A program made the position numbers and the translations under genes. From the NCBI GenBank assembly GCA_022661535.1, contig JAKULF010000006.1, positions 3,529,001 to 3,593,000 of the forward strand: a stretch of 64,000 nucleotides of DNA, read 5' to 3'. Of this stretch, positions 1 through 9,684 are shown one piece after another; position 1 is the stretch's first letter, and every line of letters starts with the position of its first letter. The notes under the pieces were generated by a model. The model did no database searches. It had not been told where the DNA came from and saw only the letters and a program-made list of their open reading frames with translations. Source of the DNA: Eutypa lata. Taxonomy: Eukaryota; Ascomycota; Sordariomycetes; Xylariales; Diatrypaceae.

Positions 1-15
1 CCCCTGGCTCTTCAG

Positions 16-1768
16 CTAATCATCGGATTTCCTATTGGGCCCCTGCAATCCAACCTCAACACCCATAATTTCCTCTGGGTCCGGCTCGGTACCTTTGTGA
101 AGAGTGGTCGCTAATGCACCAATACCCTGAACTTGATGGTGTCTGAACTTCCTTGCTGATACACCAGCCTGGAACAACTCATCCAGATCCTCCAGACTCC
201 GACCCTTGAGCTCGGGGACGACGAAGAAGACAAAGAGAATAGCAATGATGGAAAAGCTTCCATACACGAACCCTACTTTCTGGTGCAGATTGCCAGGCTC
301 GTATTGAACGAAGGGGTTAATGAAACTGACGAGAAGCACTGCCGTGAAACTGCACATTGTCGCAATACTGACTGTTTTCTCACGAAGCTGAGTTGTCGCC
401 ACCTCAGCCGTGACCATCCACACACAACTGCCCCATCCCAAGGTGCTGCACACCGACCACATCAACAACGTGGCAAGAACACCGCGAGCGGGGGCGCCAT
501 CCGTGATACCCCCTGGCCAGTACGCAGAAAATCCCGAACTTAAGAACATAGTAGCCCACATGACAAACGCGCACGTAATCATCACTGGCCGTCTGCCAAC
601 TGAATCGGCAGCCCAGAACGCTATTGTCGCCCCCAATAGCGCACAGGCTATTCGGGCGGTCTGGGCTTGTAAGGGATCGGCAATGCCTAGCTGCTTAAGG
701 AAGAGAACACCGTAACTGCTAGCAAATGAATTTCCTTGGAGCTGCTGAAAGACTTGCACACCGGCAGCCACCAGTGTACGACGGCCGTTGCTTCCGCGGA
801 AGCAGTCCGCGTATGAAGTGGCATGGTGGTTCGTTTCCTGCTCCTAGATTGACACGGTGAGGAGGTTGAGCTCCGGTTCTATGTCTTCTTCCGTCGTGCT
901 GGAGCCAGCACGTATAAACTGTAATGCTTTGAAAGCTTCATCCCGGCATCTTTTGGACAGAAGCCATCGTGGCGACTCCGGCAAAAACCAGACAATAGCA
1001 AGAAGGATTAGCGGAATGGCGATTTGGACAATCATGACAATGCGGAAAGCCCATTGATCATCGTGGGCTCGCGACGATCCTAGGACTGTGGCGGTAGCTA
1101 AGAGAACGCCAGTCATTTGCCAGAACTGGTAAAAGTTGACGAGAGTGCCGCGAATGGCAGCAGGGGCCAACTCAGCCATGAAAACTGGAACGACATTTGC
1201 TTCGATGCCCTGAGGTTGGTATTAGTATTGCAGTTGAAACTGACATCATGAGAGGAAATGATATTAATGCCTTTCCGGACATCAAATTGTGTTTCGAGAA
1301 ACAACTTACCATTGAAATAGCATTCACCATTCTTCCGGCCATGACGGCCCAGTAGCTTTGGATAGCATTTTGTATTACCATGCCGACCAAAGCTATCCCT
1401 ATGAACACGACAATAGTCCATTTTCGGCCAATGCGCCGACCGATAGCTCCAGCTATAGCACAGCCAATAACCATACAAGCATTTGCGGTGCCTGTGCCTG
1501 CTGACTGCCAAGAGGATGGCAGCGTAGTCACTCCTTCGGGTCCATAGTACCTGACGAATTCTTCTAGAGGCAATACACAAGACCACTAGCCATTATCGAA
1601 ACCAAAATTCAAGGCACCGAACTTTCAAAGTTAGCCACGCCGTACGCGTATCGAGTATAGCTTGAGTGGATCTTCATAACATACCGACATGAAGAAGAAG
1701 ACACCAAGGAGACGTGGTATCATTTCTCTGTATAAGGCAGTGCCCTTAATCGCGGTAGTGATCCCCAT
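16..1768 (-). pseudogene. MFS sugar-type transporter with two in-frame stops
   Basis: This is a 12-helix hexose-type transporter of the major facilitator superfamily, about 529 codons in three exons (1685-1768, 1310-1621, 16-1209). The introns 1622-1684 and 1210-1309 have canonical GTATGT/GTAAGT donors, and the first has a CTAAC branch site. Visible family marks are the GFDNG loop before helix 1, the GRRIGRKW loop, PESPRWL, FQQLQG, VGRRPVM and PELKGRSLEDLDELF. Two TAG codons interrupt it. One is at 1586-1588, where relatives usually have the second Trp of a GFDNGWW motif; the other is at 844-846, in the central cytoplasmic loop just before TSYADCFRG. The frame is open on both sides of each stop. 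Both stops are one C-to-T step (on one strand or the other) from Trp or Gln. Start chosen at MGITTAIKG. It is probably a recently disabled gene; sequencing error cannot be excluded. Confidence 0.82.
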
Positions 1769-1995
1769 TTCGGCAACAACAGAGACAATCTTACTCTCTA
1801 TCTTTTCGGTTCTGGAACAACACAACTAGAAACCAGTCCCTTGAGGAAGAATGGATAATTCATTATAACGAGTGAAGACGACGAGGATTTACACATGATT
1901 ATATTCTTCTTGAAAATCGATGATTCATATCTCCAAATTCCAGAGTTGAGCATTGTGGGGCTTGCACCAGTCGAGACCCTTGTCTGTTCCCCTAT

Positions 1996-2133
1996 TTGCG
2001 CCGCGGGGGACTTCATAGCCAGGACTCCGCGAGATGCCAGATCCCGATCCCCACATCATTATCACAAGCTATCAAAAACGCCGGGATTGGAGTTGCGCGC
2101 GGCGCAACTCGCTCTAGCTACTGCGCCGCGAAC
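1996..2133. promoter_or_regulatory. Three copies of a GCGCCGCG motif
   Basis: TTGCGCCGCGGGG lies at 1996-2008, a near-palindrome GTTGCGCGCGGCGCAAC at 2092-2108, and TGCGCCGCGAAC at 2122-2133. Related copies occur at 2720-2736 and 9422-9436, each upstream of a gene of the left block. CCG/CGG triplets are the usual contact bases of Zn2Cys6 regulators, and one such regulator is encoded at 4896-6841. That it binds here is inference. Confidence 0.45.
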
Positions 2134-2719
2134 AGATTGCAGGGTATCTAGATAGTGAGCAGATTGATTAGATGCATTTCCGCCAAACCGGCACGAGGTA
2201 TTGGTAAGCATCAAGTCCTAACTAGGATGAATAGGATGAAGTTCTCCTTCATCCTAGCTGTACAATAGTCTGAACATTGCGATAAGAGCGCCACTATGCC
2301 AGCAGCTACGTTGAGAAAGCCAATGTAGTATCTCATTGCCAATTCAGCTTCTGGGAACTCATCAACGTGACATGTCAATTATATACAACTAGAACAGGCT
2401 GTGACTATTCCCTGCCCGCGGCTTTCGAACACGTCTAGCAATTAGTGAGTTGAATACCATATTATCAGCCGGTATTGTCCGGTTAGGATGCACCAACTAA
2501 AATAATTTCTATAACATAAATAGTGAAGGTTAGTTGACAGGAGATGTCAGATATACCATGATAAAAAACCTATCGTAACTTACCTTTTGGTGCAGTAGCG
2601 TATTCCACAGGAGAGTCTCCCAGGATACGCCTCGAATGAGTATTACAAATGGAGGAGAATGCCAGGACTATAGTATGACGTAGTTGGTTAAGCTTCACGG
2701 ATTTAAGCGGGTTGGAGTC

Positions 2720-2736
2720 GTTGCGCCGCGGGCAAC
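2720..2736. promoter_or_regulatory. GTTGC-N7-GCAAC palindrome with CCGCGG core
   Basis: The sequence GTTGCGCCGCGGGCAAC has perfect 5-bp inverted arms around a GCCGCGG core. It lies about 250 bp upstream of the DUF1479 start codon. It is the best-formed copy of the motif repeated at 1996-2133 and 9422-9436. Confidence 0.45.
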
Positions 2737-2987
2737 ACGCGGAGATAGTTAGTTACCCACATCGGTTGAGTGAACCGGATCACCACCCAGGGGCTTAGTG
2801 AGCAATCTCACATCAGATCTCGTGCTATACACGTCTTGGCGTTAATCGGAGGCTAAAATCAAGATAACTATAAAATTTTCAAGATTGGCAACCCAGAGCT
2901 CATAGCTATAGTATTTCGTTTGTTGTCGTTATCTTCTCAGTACCAAATTGTAACATAGCTGATAAAGATACGCCCAATGTGCCCAAG

Positions 2988-4668
2988 ATGAGTGTAGTCC
3001 AGACAGAGATTCAGGCGCAGGTTCTGGAAACATACCCGTGAGTAAATTTATCACAGCCAAACGCAAATGGTAGCGTGCTTAATTTAAATAGGTGCCCCCT
3101 GCTCGAAGAACGATTCTCCGTTCTAAAGCAGTCGATCATCAAACCCGAAGACAGGAATAGAGTCATCGAGTCTTACCATCGCCTTACGAAGGCTCTAGAG
3201 AAAGAAGCCGACCTGATCGCTCAGCGTGGTCCCCGTTCAATCCCAGAGATCAAGTTTTCCGATTTGCAAAGCCACGGCGGCCGTTTCCCCGAGAATTTCG
3301 TAGAAACCGTCAAGCAGACCGGATGTGTCATCATCCGCGGCGTCGTTTCGGAAGAACAGGCGTCATCTTGGGAATCTGAGCTGAGGAGCTACACTAAGAA
3401 ACACCCGAACATTGCGGGTTTTCCCAAACATGACCCTCAGAACTTTAGCCTTTTCTGGACCCGCCCACAGGTCCAGATACGCAGCCATCCAAATGTGATG
3501 AAGGCCATGCATGCTGTCAGCCAGCTGTGGAGCTTATCTCGGGATGATGACCTCTTTGATCTGTCAAGTCAAGTTGTGTACGCGGACCGCTTCCGAATCA
3601 GACACCCCTCTAAAGGTTTGTTCTTATTGCCTAGAAGTTGGGGGAGGCCCGAAGACCTAGATGAGAACGTACTGGCTAAATAAGAAAATACCAGATGGGG
3701 AGTACACTCTCAAAGCGCACCAGGATAGCGGAGCTATGGAGCGTTGGGAAGATCCCCAGTACCGCGCATGCTATCAGAAGATATTTGAAGGCAAATGGGA
3801 GGACTATGACCCCTGGTGCGCAGATCACCGGTCCGAAGCCAAGACAGATCTATATTCAACGGGAAGTGAGTGTCTATAAACCTGGGAATCTACAGCAGCA
3901 ACTTGTGTAGTTAACATAATGGCTAGAATCGTGTTCTGCTTTCCGCTCCCTGCAAGGGTGGATGAGCATGTCGCATACAAGTACAGGGGAGGGAACCCTT
4001 CGCCTAGTTCCCGAGCTCAAGCTCTCCACGTAAGTATTAAAAACAAGTTAACATCTTACATTTCCCGTCCTTCTGTGGCAGCTTCTACAATATCTGATGA
4101 AAAATAACGCACTAACTTGTTTTTACCAAATAGCGCGTACCAATTGTTGCGGCCGTATTTCATCCTTGGCGAGAACTTCGATGACGTGACGCCCTTATTC
4201 CCTGGTGCCAAACCCGGCAATCTCCAATTCCTACCCACCGACAAACTGCACCCTCACCTACTCATGGAAAAGAGCATGGTCGGTATTCCACCGGTGAAGC
4301 CTGGTGACTACGTCTTCTGGCACTGCGACTTGGTTCACGAGGTAGATAGATTTCATCCCGGCAACCGTGACTCGTCGGTCAGTTACAACGGCTGCGTACC
4401 CCTGTGCCCGTACAACCTCGAGAACCTGGTGAGTATGCGGCAGAGCTTCCTAGATGTGTTGCCACCGAGGGATTTCGAGAAGTATGAGCATGGTGAGCTA
4501 GAAAGGGACCATGATGACCACGGTGCGAGGCGCGAGAATGTCTTGTCGCTTGAAGGGTTGAGAGCTTTGGGTCTTGAACCATTTGATGCTGATGAAGAAG
4601 GAATTACCAAGGGCCAGCGTGAGATGCGGAAGCTGGCAAATCAGAAGCTTGGGTTCACCATGGGGTAA
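2988..4668 (+). CDS. DUF1479 family protein (putative Fe/2OG oxygenase fold)
   Basis: A 460-aa protein in five exons: 2988-3037, 3092-3615, 3695-3865, 3927-4029 and 4134-4668. All phases agree and the donors are GTGAGT, GTTTGT, GTGAGT and GTAAGT. It matches the DUF1479 family along its length, which includes bacterial YbiU-like proteins. These have a double-stranded beta-helix fold related to Fe(II)/2-oxoglutarate oxygenases. Visible landmarks are SIIKPED near the N-terminus, GCVIIRGVV, YADRFRIRHPSKDGEYTL, the H200-x-D202 pair in AHQDSG, FEGKWEDYDPW and H351 in CDLVHEVD, which could complete a metal triad. The substrate is unknown. It lies tail-to-tail with the regulator gene and is divergent from the transporter. 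The start gives a clean first exon and follows an AT-rich leader. I am sure of the family and unsure of the activity. Confidence 0.85.
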
Positions 4669-4895
4669 ATCATGGGATGTTGTTATATGTTTGTACATTT
4701 CGAAATAAATGCAACTCGTGGCTCCACTAAGTCTTTATGTTCATAACTGTACAGCCCCTTCTACGGGCCGCCAAGTCCTTTAAATGTATCAAGGATTTCA
4801 CCAACATATCACATTTGGTCAGGAGTCATACTTTAGATGAGAGTAGTCGAAGACTAAAAGATTGTAGATCATGCAATAATGTGTCAAATAGCAGC

Positions 4896-6841
4896 TTAGA
4901 AATGTACCCATTCCTCCCATATGAGGTCCTCACCCAAGAATGGGACTTCCGTCTTTTGCTTCCCAGTAGCAGATACCAACACCTCTAACCGTTTAACCGC
5001 CAACTTCGTCATGTCGAAGCTCATGCTGTGCAGTTCCAGCAGCTGTCGATACTCATCAACTTGTCTTGTCCAGAACTCGATCTCACCTTCATCCGTAGAC
5101 GAGAAGAGCATATTGTACATAACACTTCCCAAGATGGCGAAATTGATGCGACTGACGGGGGACCACCAGAAAGCGCGAAGTTGGGCTACTCGCAAACCAG
5201 CAGTGAAATCTATTGCCGATAACAGTACATCCCTGACTCGATGGCGGACCTGAGAACTCGTATCTGGTGAGATATATGGAAATACTGCACGGTAGAGAAC
5301 AGCTTGGAGGGTATGGAAAGCCAACACAAGTGTGCCTGCCGGATCAAGAGTGTGCTGTTCTTGAATTAGGGTTAAGAGTGGATTCAAGTGAGTTTGTTTG
5401 AAAAGAACAAGGCGGTCTTCGTACTGACGCACCAACGACAGGAGCTCATTGGTAGTTTTTGCCTTAAGTGATGCCTGAGCTCTGAGGCTGTAGAAGGTTG
5501 GCAGCATCTCTGAAAGTATGACAGCTAGATGTGCCATAGCTACGAAAAGATCTGTAGCCGCGCGTGGGGTTTTCCAGCCGTACTCACGGTTTACCTCTGT
5601 CGAGAAATGTGTCGCAGTCACTACGGGCACATTCCAGTCATCGGACGAGATATAACTAGGACGCCCGAGGCCCAGTGCCGCCCATTTCTCCGCAATAAAC
5701 AAGGCCCATGCGATTCTGATGCGTCGATTTTTTTCAGACACGTCGAGAGCCCAGTCGCTTGGGTCGACATTCAGCCCCAGCTCATGCGCCATCCCAACGA
5801 GGCTCCCAATATCACTCCACAACCCAGGTAACGTGGGGGCTCTATGAATGTGGTTATGGCGGTGTATCCAGCAAAGGGCTGCTTCAACTGTCTCTAGACG
5901 AGGATACCGGGCCTCCACGAACAATGCTAGGTGCATAAACTGGTACCATGACGCTCGTTCTGCGTCACTCAAAGCGTTGTGAGGAGCAAATGGAATTGCT
6001 AACAAGTATATAGCACCGAGAAGTGGTTTGTTAACCTCTTTCTCCTGGAGCTTTATTGAGGATGGGTCCAGTAACGGAAATGAGGCATGAACAACAGAAA
6101 AGTACGCATTAAGAAGCTCGGTGCGAAGCGAGGATGGATCAACCAATGGTGCCGGGGGATACCACGGCGGATGAGCATCTAGGTGAGCATCTGGAACAAC
6201 CTTTTTAGGGGTTAGCCTTAGGGACCATCAAACCTGATTTCAGTCCGCTTGCAAGATTTAAATATTAATGGGGTTTGCAGAATGCCTGAAAAGGTGCACA
6301 TACGACGAAATGAGCATCACCCCCTCGAGTCACACGCCAACATTCCCACTCCGGCTTTTTGTAGCGGTCGTTGTCGAACATACAGTGTCTGAGAAGATAT
6401 GGATTGTGATCGCCGCTGAGACCCACAAACTGCGGGATCCAGTCCCGGAACACGACGCCGGGAGACTGCATATCCGCGGTTCTCGAGACCCACGCCTGAA
6501 GTGATGGCAAGACAGGCTTGTCGGAACTAGTTCCATCAGTTCGGGGGGACGAAAGCGAACTTTCTGGTGATGGAGATCCAGATGTGGTGAGGTTCCGGCG
6601 ATGGCGAACATTTGGAGCGCTGAAATAGATACATCTCTCAGATCGCATCTGACAAAACGAACAGGATCCGGAGCCAGCATCACGAACACAGCAGATTTTC
6701 CGTCGGCGGCACGCGTCCTTGAAGAATCTTTTAGCCTTTATTATAACGATAAGTTTCAGAAATTTTTCAACTCACACAAGGTCTCTGTTTCCGGGCCCGG
6801 TAGCTACGGCCACCTTCCTCGGCTCCGGCCGGGGCGTTCAT
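4896..6841 (-). CDS. Zn2Cys6 fungal transcription factor
   Basis: A 594-aa regulator in three exons: 6776-6841, 6304-6717 and 4896-6200. The introns are 6718-6775 and 6201-6303, the latter ending in CTAACCCCTAAAAAG. The Zn2Cys6 binuclear cluster is split by intron 1 immediately after the first cysteine: RPC|DACRRRKICCV, then CSFC and six residues to the last Cys, giving the full six-cysteine pattern at residues 22-54. The rest carries the fungal-specific transcription factor domain, with the usual landmarks LLNAYFSVVHASFPLLD, WSDIGSLVGMAHELGLNVD and RRIRIAWALFIAEKWAALGLGRP. Such proteins bind CGG triplets as dimers. Its position inside the left block and the repeated CCGCGG motifs suggest that it regulates the neighbouring amidase, DUF1479 and transporter genes. 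That link is inference. Confidence 0.88.
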
Positions 6842-7298
6842 AGTCACGGATCTTCGGGCTTAGTGTCTCCTGAAGGGGAATTACAGGTGCTAAGGTCGCA
6901 TGAATGTTGGCATGGATCTGGGTGAAACTTCAGGTATAATAACCAGTCTCATACTATATTCATCACATTGCCAAGTGTACACTCCGCTCATATGAAGAGG
7001 GAAGAAGGGTTAGTGATAGGTAGTGCCTCATTGGAGGCGATAACGCTATAGCCACTAACTCCACATCTTGTTGGAGATGATAAGGGTCATGGGACTACCC
7101 CACAGTTTCCAAGATTTAGACAGTTGGGATTGTATTAACTCTATACAAGTGGTAGCGGAGGGCCAATTATATCAATAGTATTAAGGCAACTATCACTTTA
7201 TAAATTAGGGGTATAGGGGTTACCTGAACTTGCCCAGCAGTATGATATGATAACTAGTTACGTAGTAACATTAACAAAACGATAAGATTTTCAACCGT
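6842..7298. other. Intergenic, no gene seen
   Basis: About 460 bp between the regulator start and the amidase stop, both on the minus strand. It should hold the regulator promoter and the amidase 3' end. I see no CCGCGG motif and no coding signal. Confidence 0.5.
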
Positions 7299-9162
7299 TC
7301 AACAAGTTGATTGTAGTAGAAGAGCCTCTACTTCCTTCAGGATGCTCACTACTTTCTCTTCCCTCAGTCTACGACAAACAATTTGGAGCCCAACTCGGCC
7401 CTCCTTATAGACTTCTAGTCCCTTATATAGTTCTTTCATCTCTTTATCACTCCAATCATAAGGAAACCTCTTCTCCTCGATTCGAGGATATGGTTTACTC
7501 TCATACCACTCCTTGGAAGCAACATCGAGCTTCAAATCGGTCTTCGTGGCTGGTATACACCCCGTCGCATAGTCTAACATATTGTAAATCCCCGAATAGG
7601 AATTGGATACATACGTTCCATGCGGTGGGCTCGGGTGGGGAACAGAAGGCGCGAGGATGGCATCAAGACCGAACCGCATCCAGAGTTCATTATACTCAGC
7701 TGCGATACCGCTCCGCACTATGTGGTTCTGGAATACCTCCTGTGTGGTTAGGAATGAGGCAGGACTTCCGGTTGCAGTTCGCGGCACTACAGGCTCCCCT
7801 GAAGCATTTATGTGCTCCATGACCCCATACCCCCCGGATTGTACGTTTGACTTCATCACGCAGGATGTACCTCGTCGATGGAGATCTTTCATTTCGTTGT
7901 CCGGCAGGTCGATTAAAATATGACCAGCCTTTTGCAGGAGCGAGACTATTTCTTCCAATCCCCGCTTCATCTCACGTTAGGGCAAAGTTCAAGTGAGAAA
8001 GACGCTATTGACTTACTGTTACAGGAGGCGTCGGCCTTATCACCCCATCATCCCATAGAACCCCAATTATGAGCTTCTTCAGAGGTCTCTTTGCTTCCTC
8101 TTCGTTCCATGCCATCGGTATGCAGCTGAGATCGAAATCCCATGGGCGGATAGCCAGCTGAGCCTTCATCCAGAGCTCCATAGATTGAACTGTACGAGCC
8201 ATTGGTCCCAAGCCTGCATTCGTTGATTCGTTCCCGTCTCTAGGCGACATGATACCCATTGCTGGTATACGGCCCTTAGAGCATTTCAAACCCCCTTTTC
8301 GAAGCAGGTTAGCTCGGTTCTATAGAACAAGGTATGTAGCGTATAGCTCACAAAGGCCGCAGAATGCAGCAGGAAACCGGATACTTCCTCCGCCATCTGT
8401 ACCGGTGGCCAAAACACTACCTCTAGCAGCAACGAGCCCGGCTTCGCCACCGCTAGAGCCCCCTACCGAAAGGGCGAGATTATAGGGGTTCTTCGTTGTC
8501 CCAAAAACATTGTTGGTAGACTCAACCATAAGATGAGCCTGCGATACATTGGTTTTCACGTATAAGATGGCCCCGGCTGCTAATAGGCCCTTGGTTACTG
8601 AACTATCGACAGGAGAAACGTTGGGTATCCACGATACTAAGCCTGCGGTAATCGGTACGCCTTCGATACCGTAACAGTCCTAATAGCAGATTTTAGTCCA
8701 CCATCTCAATAGATGATAATCTCGGGTCAAATTTACTTTCAAGGACACTGGAAGTCCATGCAGAATCCCCACCGTCCCACCCTCCCGTTTGTAATACTCA
8801 TCAAGCCACCTAGCCCGCTCTAGAGCTCGATCATATAGAATCTCTGTGAGGCAGTTTGTCGTCTGTTGCGCAATGCTAGCTCTCTTGCAGAAAGCCTCGG
8901 TAACTTGGACGGATGAGTATCGACGGGTTGCGATGCGCTCCAGGATTATGTCCGCGCTGTCAATACTTGTAATCTCCAAGTCCAGCGGCGATAATACGCC
9001 ACAGTTTAACACCTCCGGGTCGGAAGGGAGGAGGCCCTGCTCAGTTGCCTTCTTGGCCAACTCGGCTGGGAGCAGATGTGACTTTGGTATCGAGTCGAAT
9101 AGTGCCTGGCGCTTCTCAGCAGCGGCTTTCTGCCAATCAGCTATCTTAAATGGAGGTCCCAT
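7299..9162 (-). CDS. Amidase (amidase signature family)
   Basis: A 567-aa amidase in four exons: 8737-9162, 8352-8679, 8017-8294 and 7299-7970. The introns are 8680-8736, 8295-8351 and 7971-8016; at least the last two have good branch sites (GCTAAC, CCTAAC). The Ser-cis-Ser-Lys catalytic triad is complete: K142 in GLPVSLKD, S217 in GGSSGGE and S241 in TDGGGSIR. The order and spacing match acetamidase/FAAH-like enzymes, which hydrolyse carboxamides to acid and ammonia. The C-terminal part carries [20 protein letters not shown] and the usual [12 protein letters not shown] segment. [10 protein letters not shown] was chosen as the start because it matches family N-termini; another in-frame ATG lies 48 bp upstream. 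No signal peptide is seen, so it is probably cytosolic. With the transporter, DUF1479 protein and regulator it may use an amide as a nitrogen or carbon source. Confidence 0.88.
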
Positions 9163-9538
9163 TTTAGCGATGATTATTTGATCTTGGTGAATAAAGATCA
9201 ATCTTTTCACTCCTGACTGCCGGAGAAACTAAGGCATTTGACGATGAAGGCTATGTGCATGCGTTTGCCATAACTTAGGGGAGATACTCCATAACAACAC
9301 TCTCATTCCCTTCGTGCTAAATTGAATGAACAATACATTATTCATCCGTTGGATAGCGGAAATGCCATTATACAAAAGCCACATCGAAATAGTTCTTATT
9401 AAGCCCCACATACTATTTTACTGCCCGCGGCGCAACAATTCGCGGGGCAGTCAATCAGCCTATGAAAAACGACGACCTTAAATAGGGGGTCTTGCCTAGC
9501 GGGGTAGCTTCCGGCCGAGACATCTAGATAGCAAGTAG
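9163..9538. other. Amidase upstream region
   Basis: This 376-bp stretch between the amidase start and the TIR element contains one copy of the CCGCGG motif. Nothing else is recognised. Confidence 0.5.
9422..9436 (-). promoter_or_regulatory. CCGCGG motif upstream of the amidase
   Basis: Read on the minus strand this is GTTGCGCCGCGGGCA, nearly the whole palindrome found at 2720-2736. It lies about 260 bp upstream of the amidase start. A related GC-rich run, CGCGGGGCAG, follows at 9441-9450. Confidence 0.45.
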
Positions 9539-9547
9539 GTAACATTT
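9539..9547. repeat. Left target-site duplication
   Basis: GTAACATTT directly abuts the left terminal inverted repeat. An identical 9-mer abuts the right one at 12927-12935, at exactly the symmetrical position. Confidence 0.7.
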
Positions 9548-9684
9548 CAGGTAACAGGTGCCAGGGGGTTAAAAAAGTTAACAGGGGGTCAGAAACAATG
9601 GGGCCCCCACTTAATGCCAGGGGGTCAGAATTTCTAACCCCCGATTAATTAAGCTAATATAATAACGACGTTTAATATACATTA
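9548..9684 (+). repeat. Left terminal inverted repeat, 137 bp
   Basis: It aligns without gaps to the reverse complement of 12790-12926. The outer 13 bp are imperfect (five mismatches). From the CCAGGGGG at 9561 inward I count about a dozen differences, all transitions, with most of the A/T states on this left arm. It contains subrepeats of the form CAGGGGGTYA (three copies) and an inverted TAACCCCC, which could be transposase-binding sites. Confidence 0.8.

Larger units (their letters stand above)
1769..2987. other. Divergent intergenic region
   Basis: This 1.2-kb gap separates the MFS pseudogene (minus) from the DUF1479 gene (plus) and so holds both promoters. It contains several copies of a GC-rich motif centred on GCCGCG, listed separately, plus a shorter variant TGCCCGCGGC near 2412-2421. 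No coding stretch is supported. Confidence 0.6.

Noticed and set aside
844..911. A 68-bp intron that would remove the in-frame TAG at 844-846 of the transporter
   Set aside because: The only suitable donor is GTGCTG, a poor fungal site, and removing this stretch would delete residues that align with family members on both sides of the stop.
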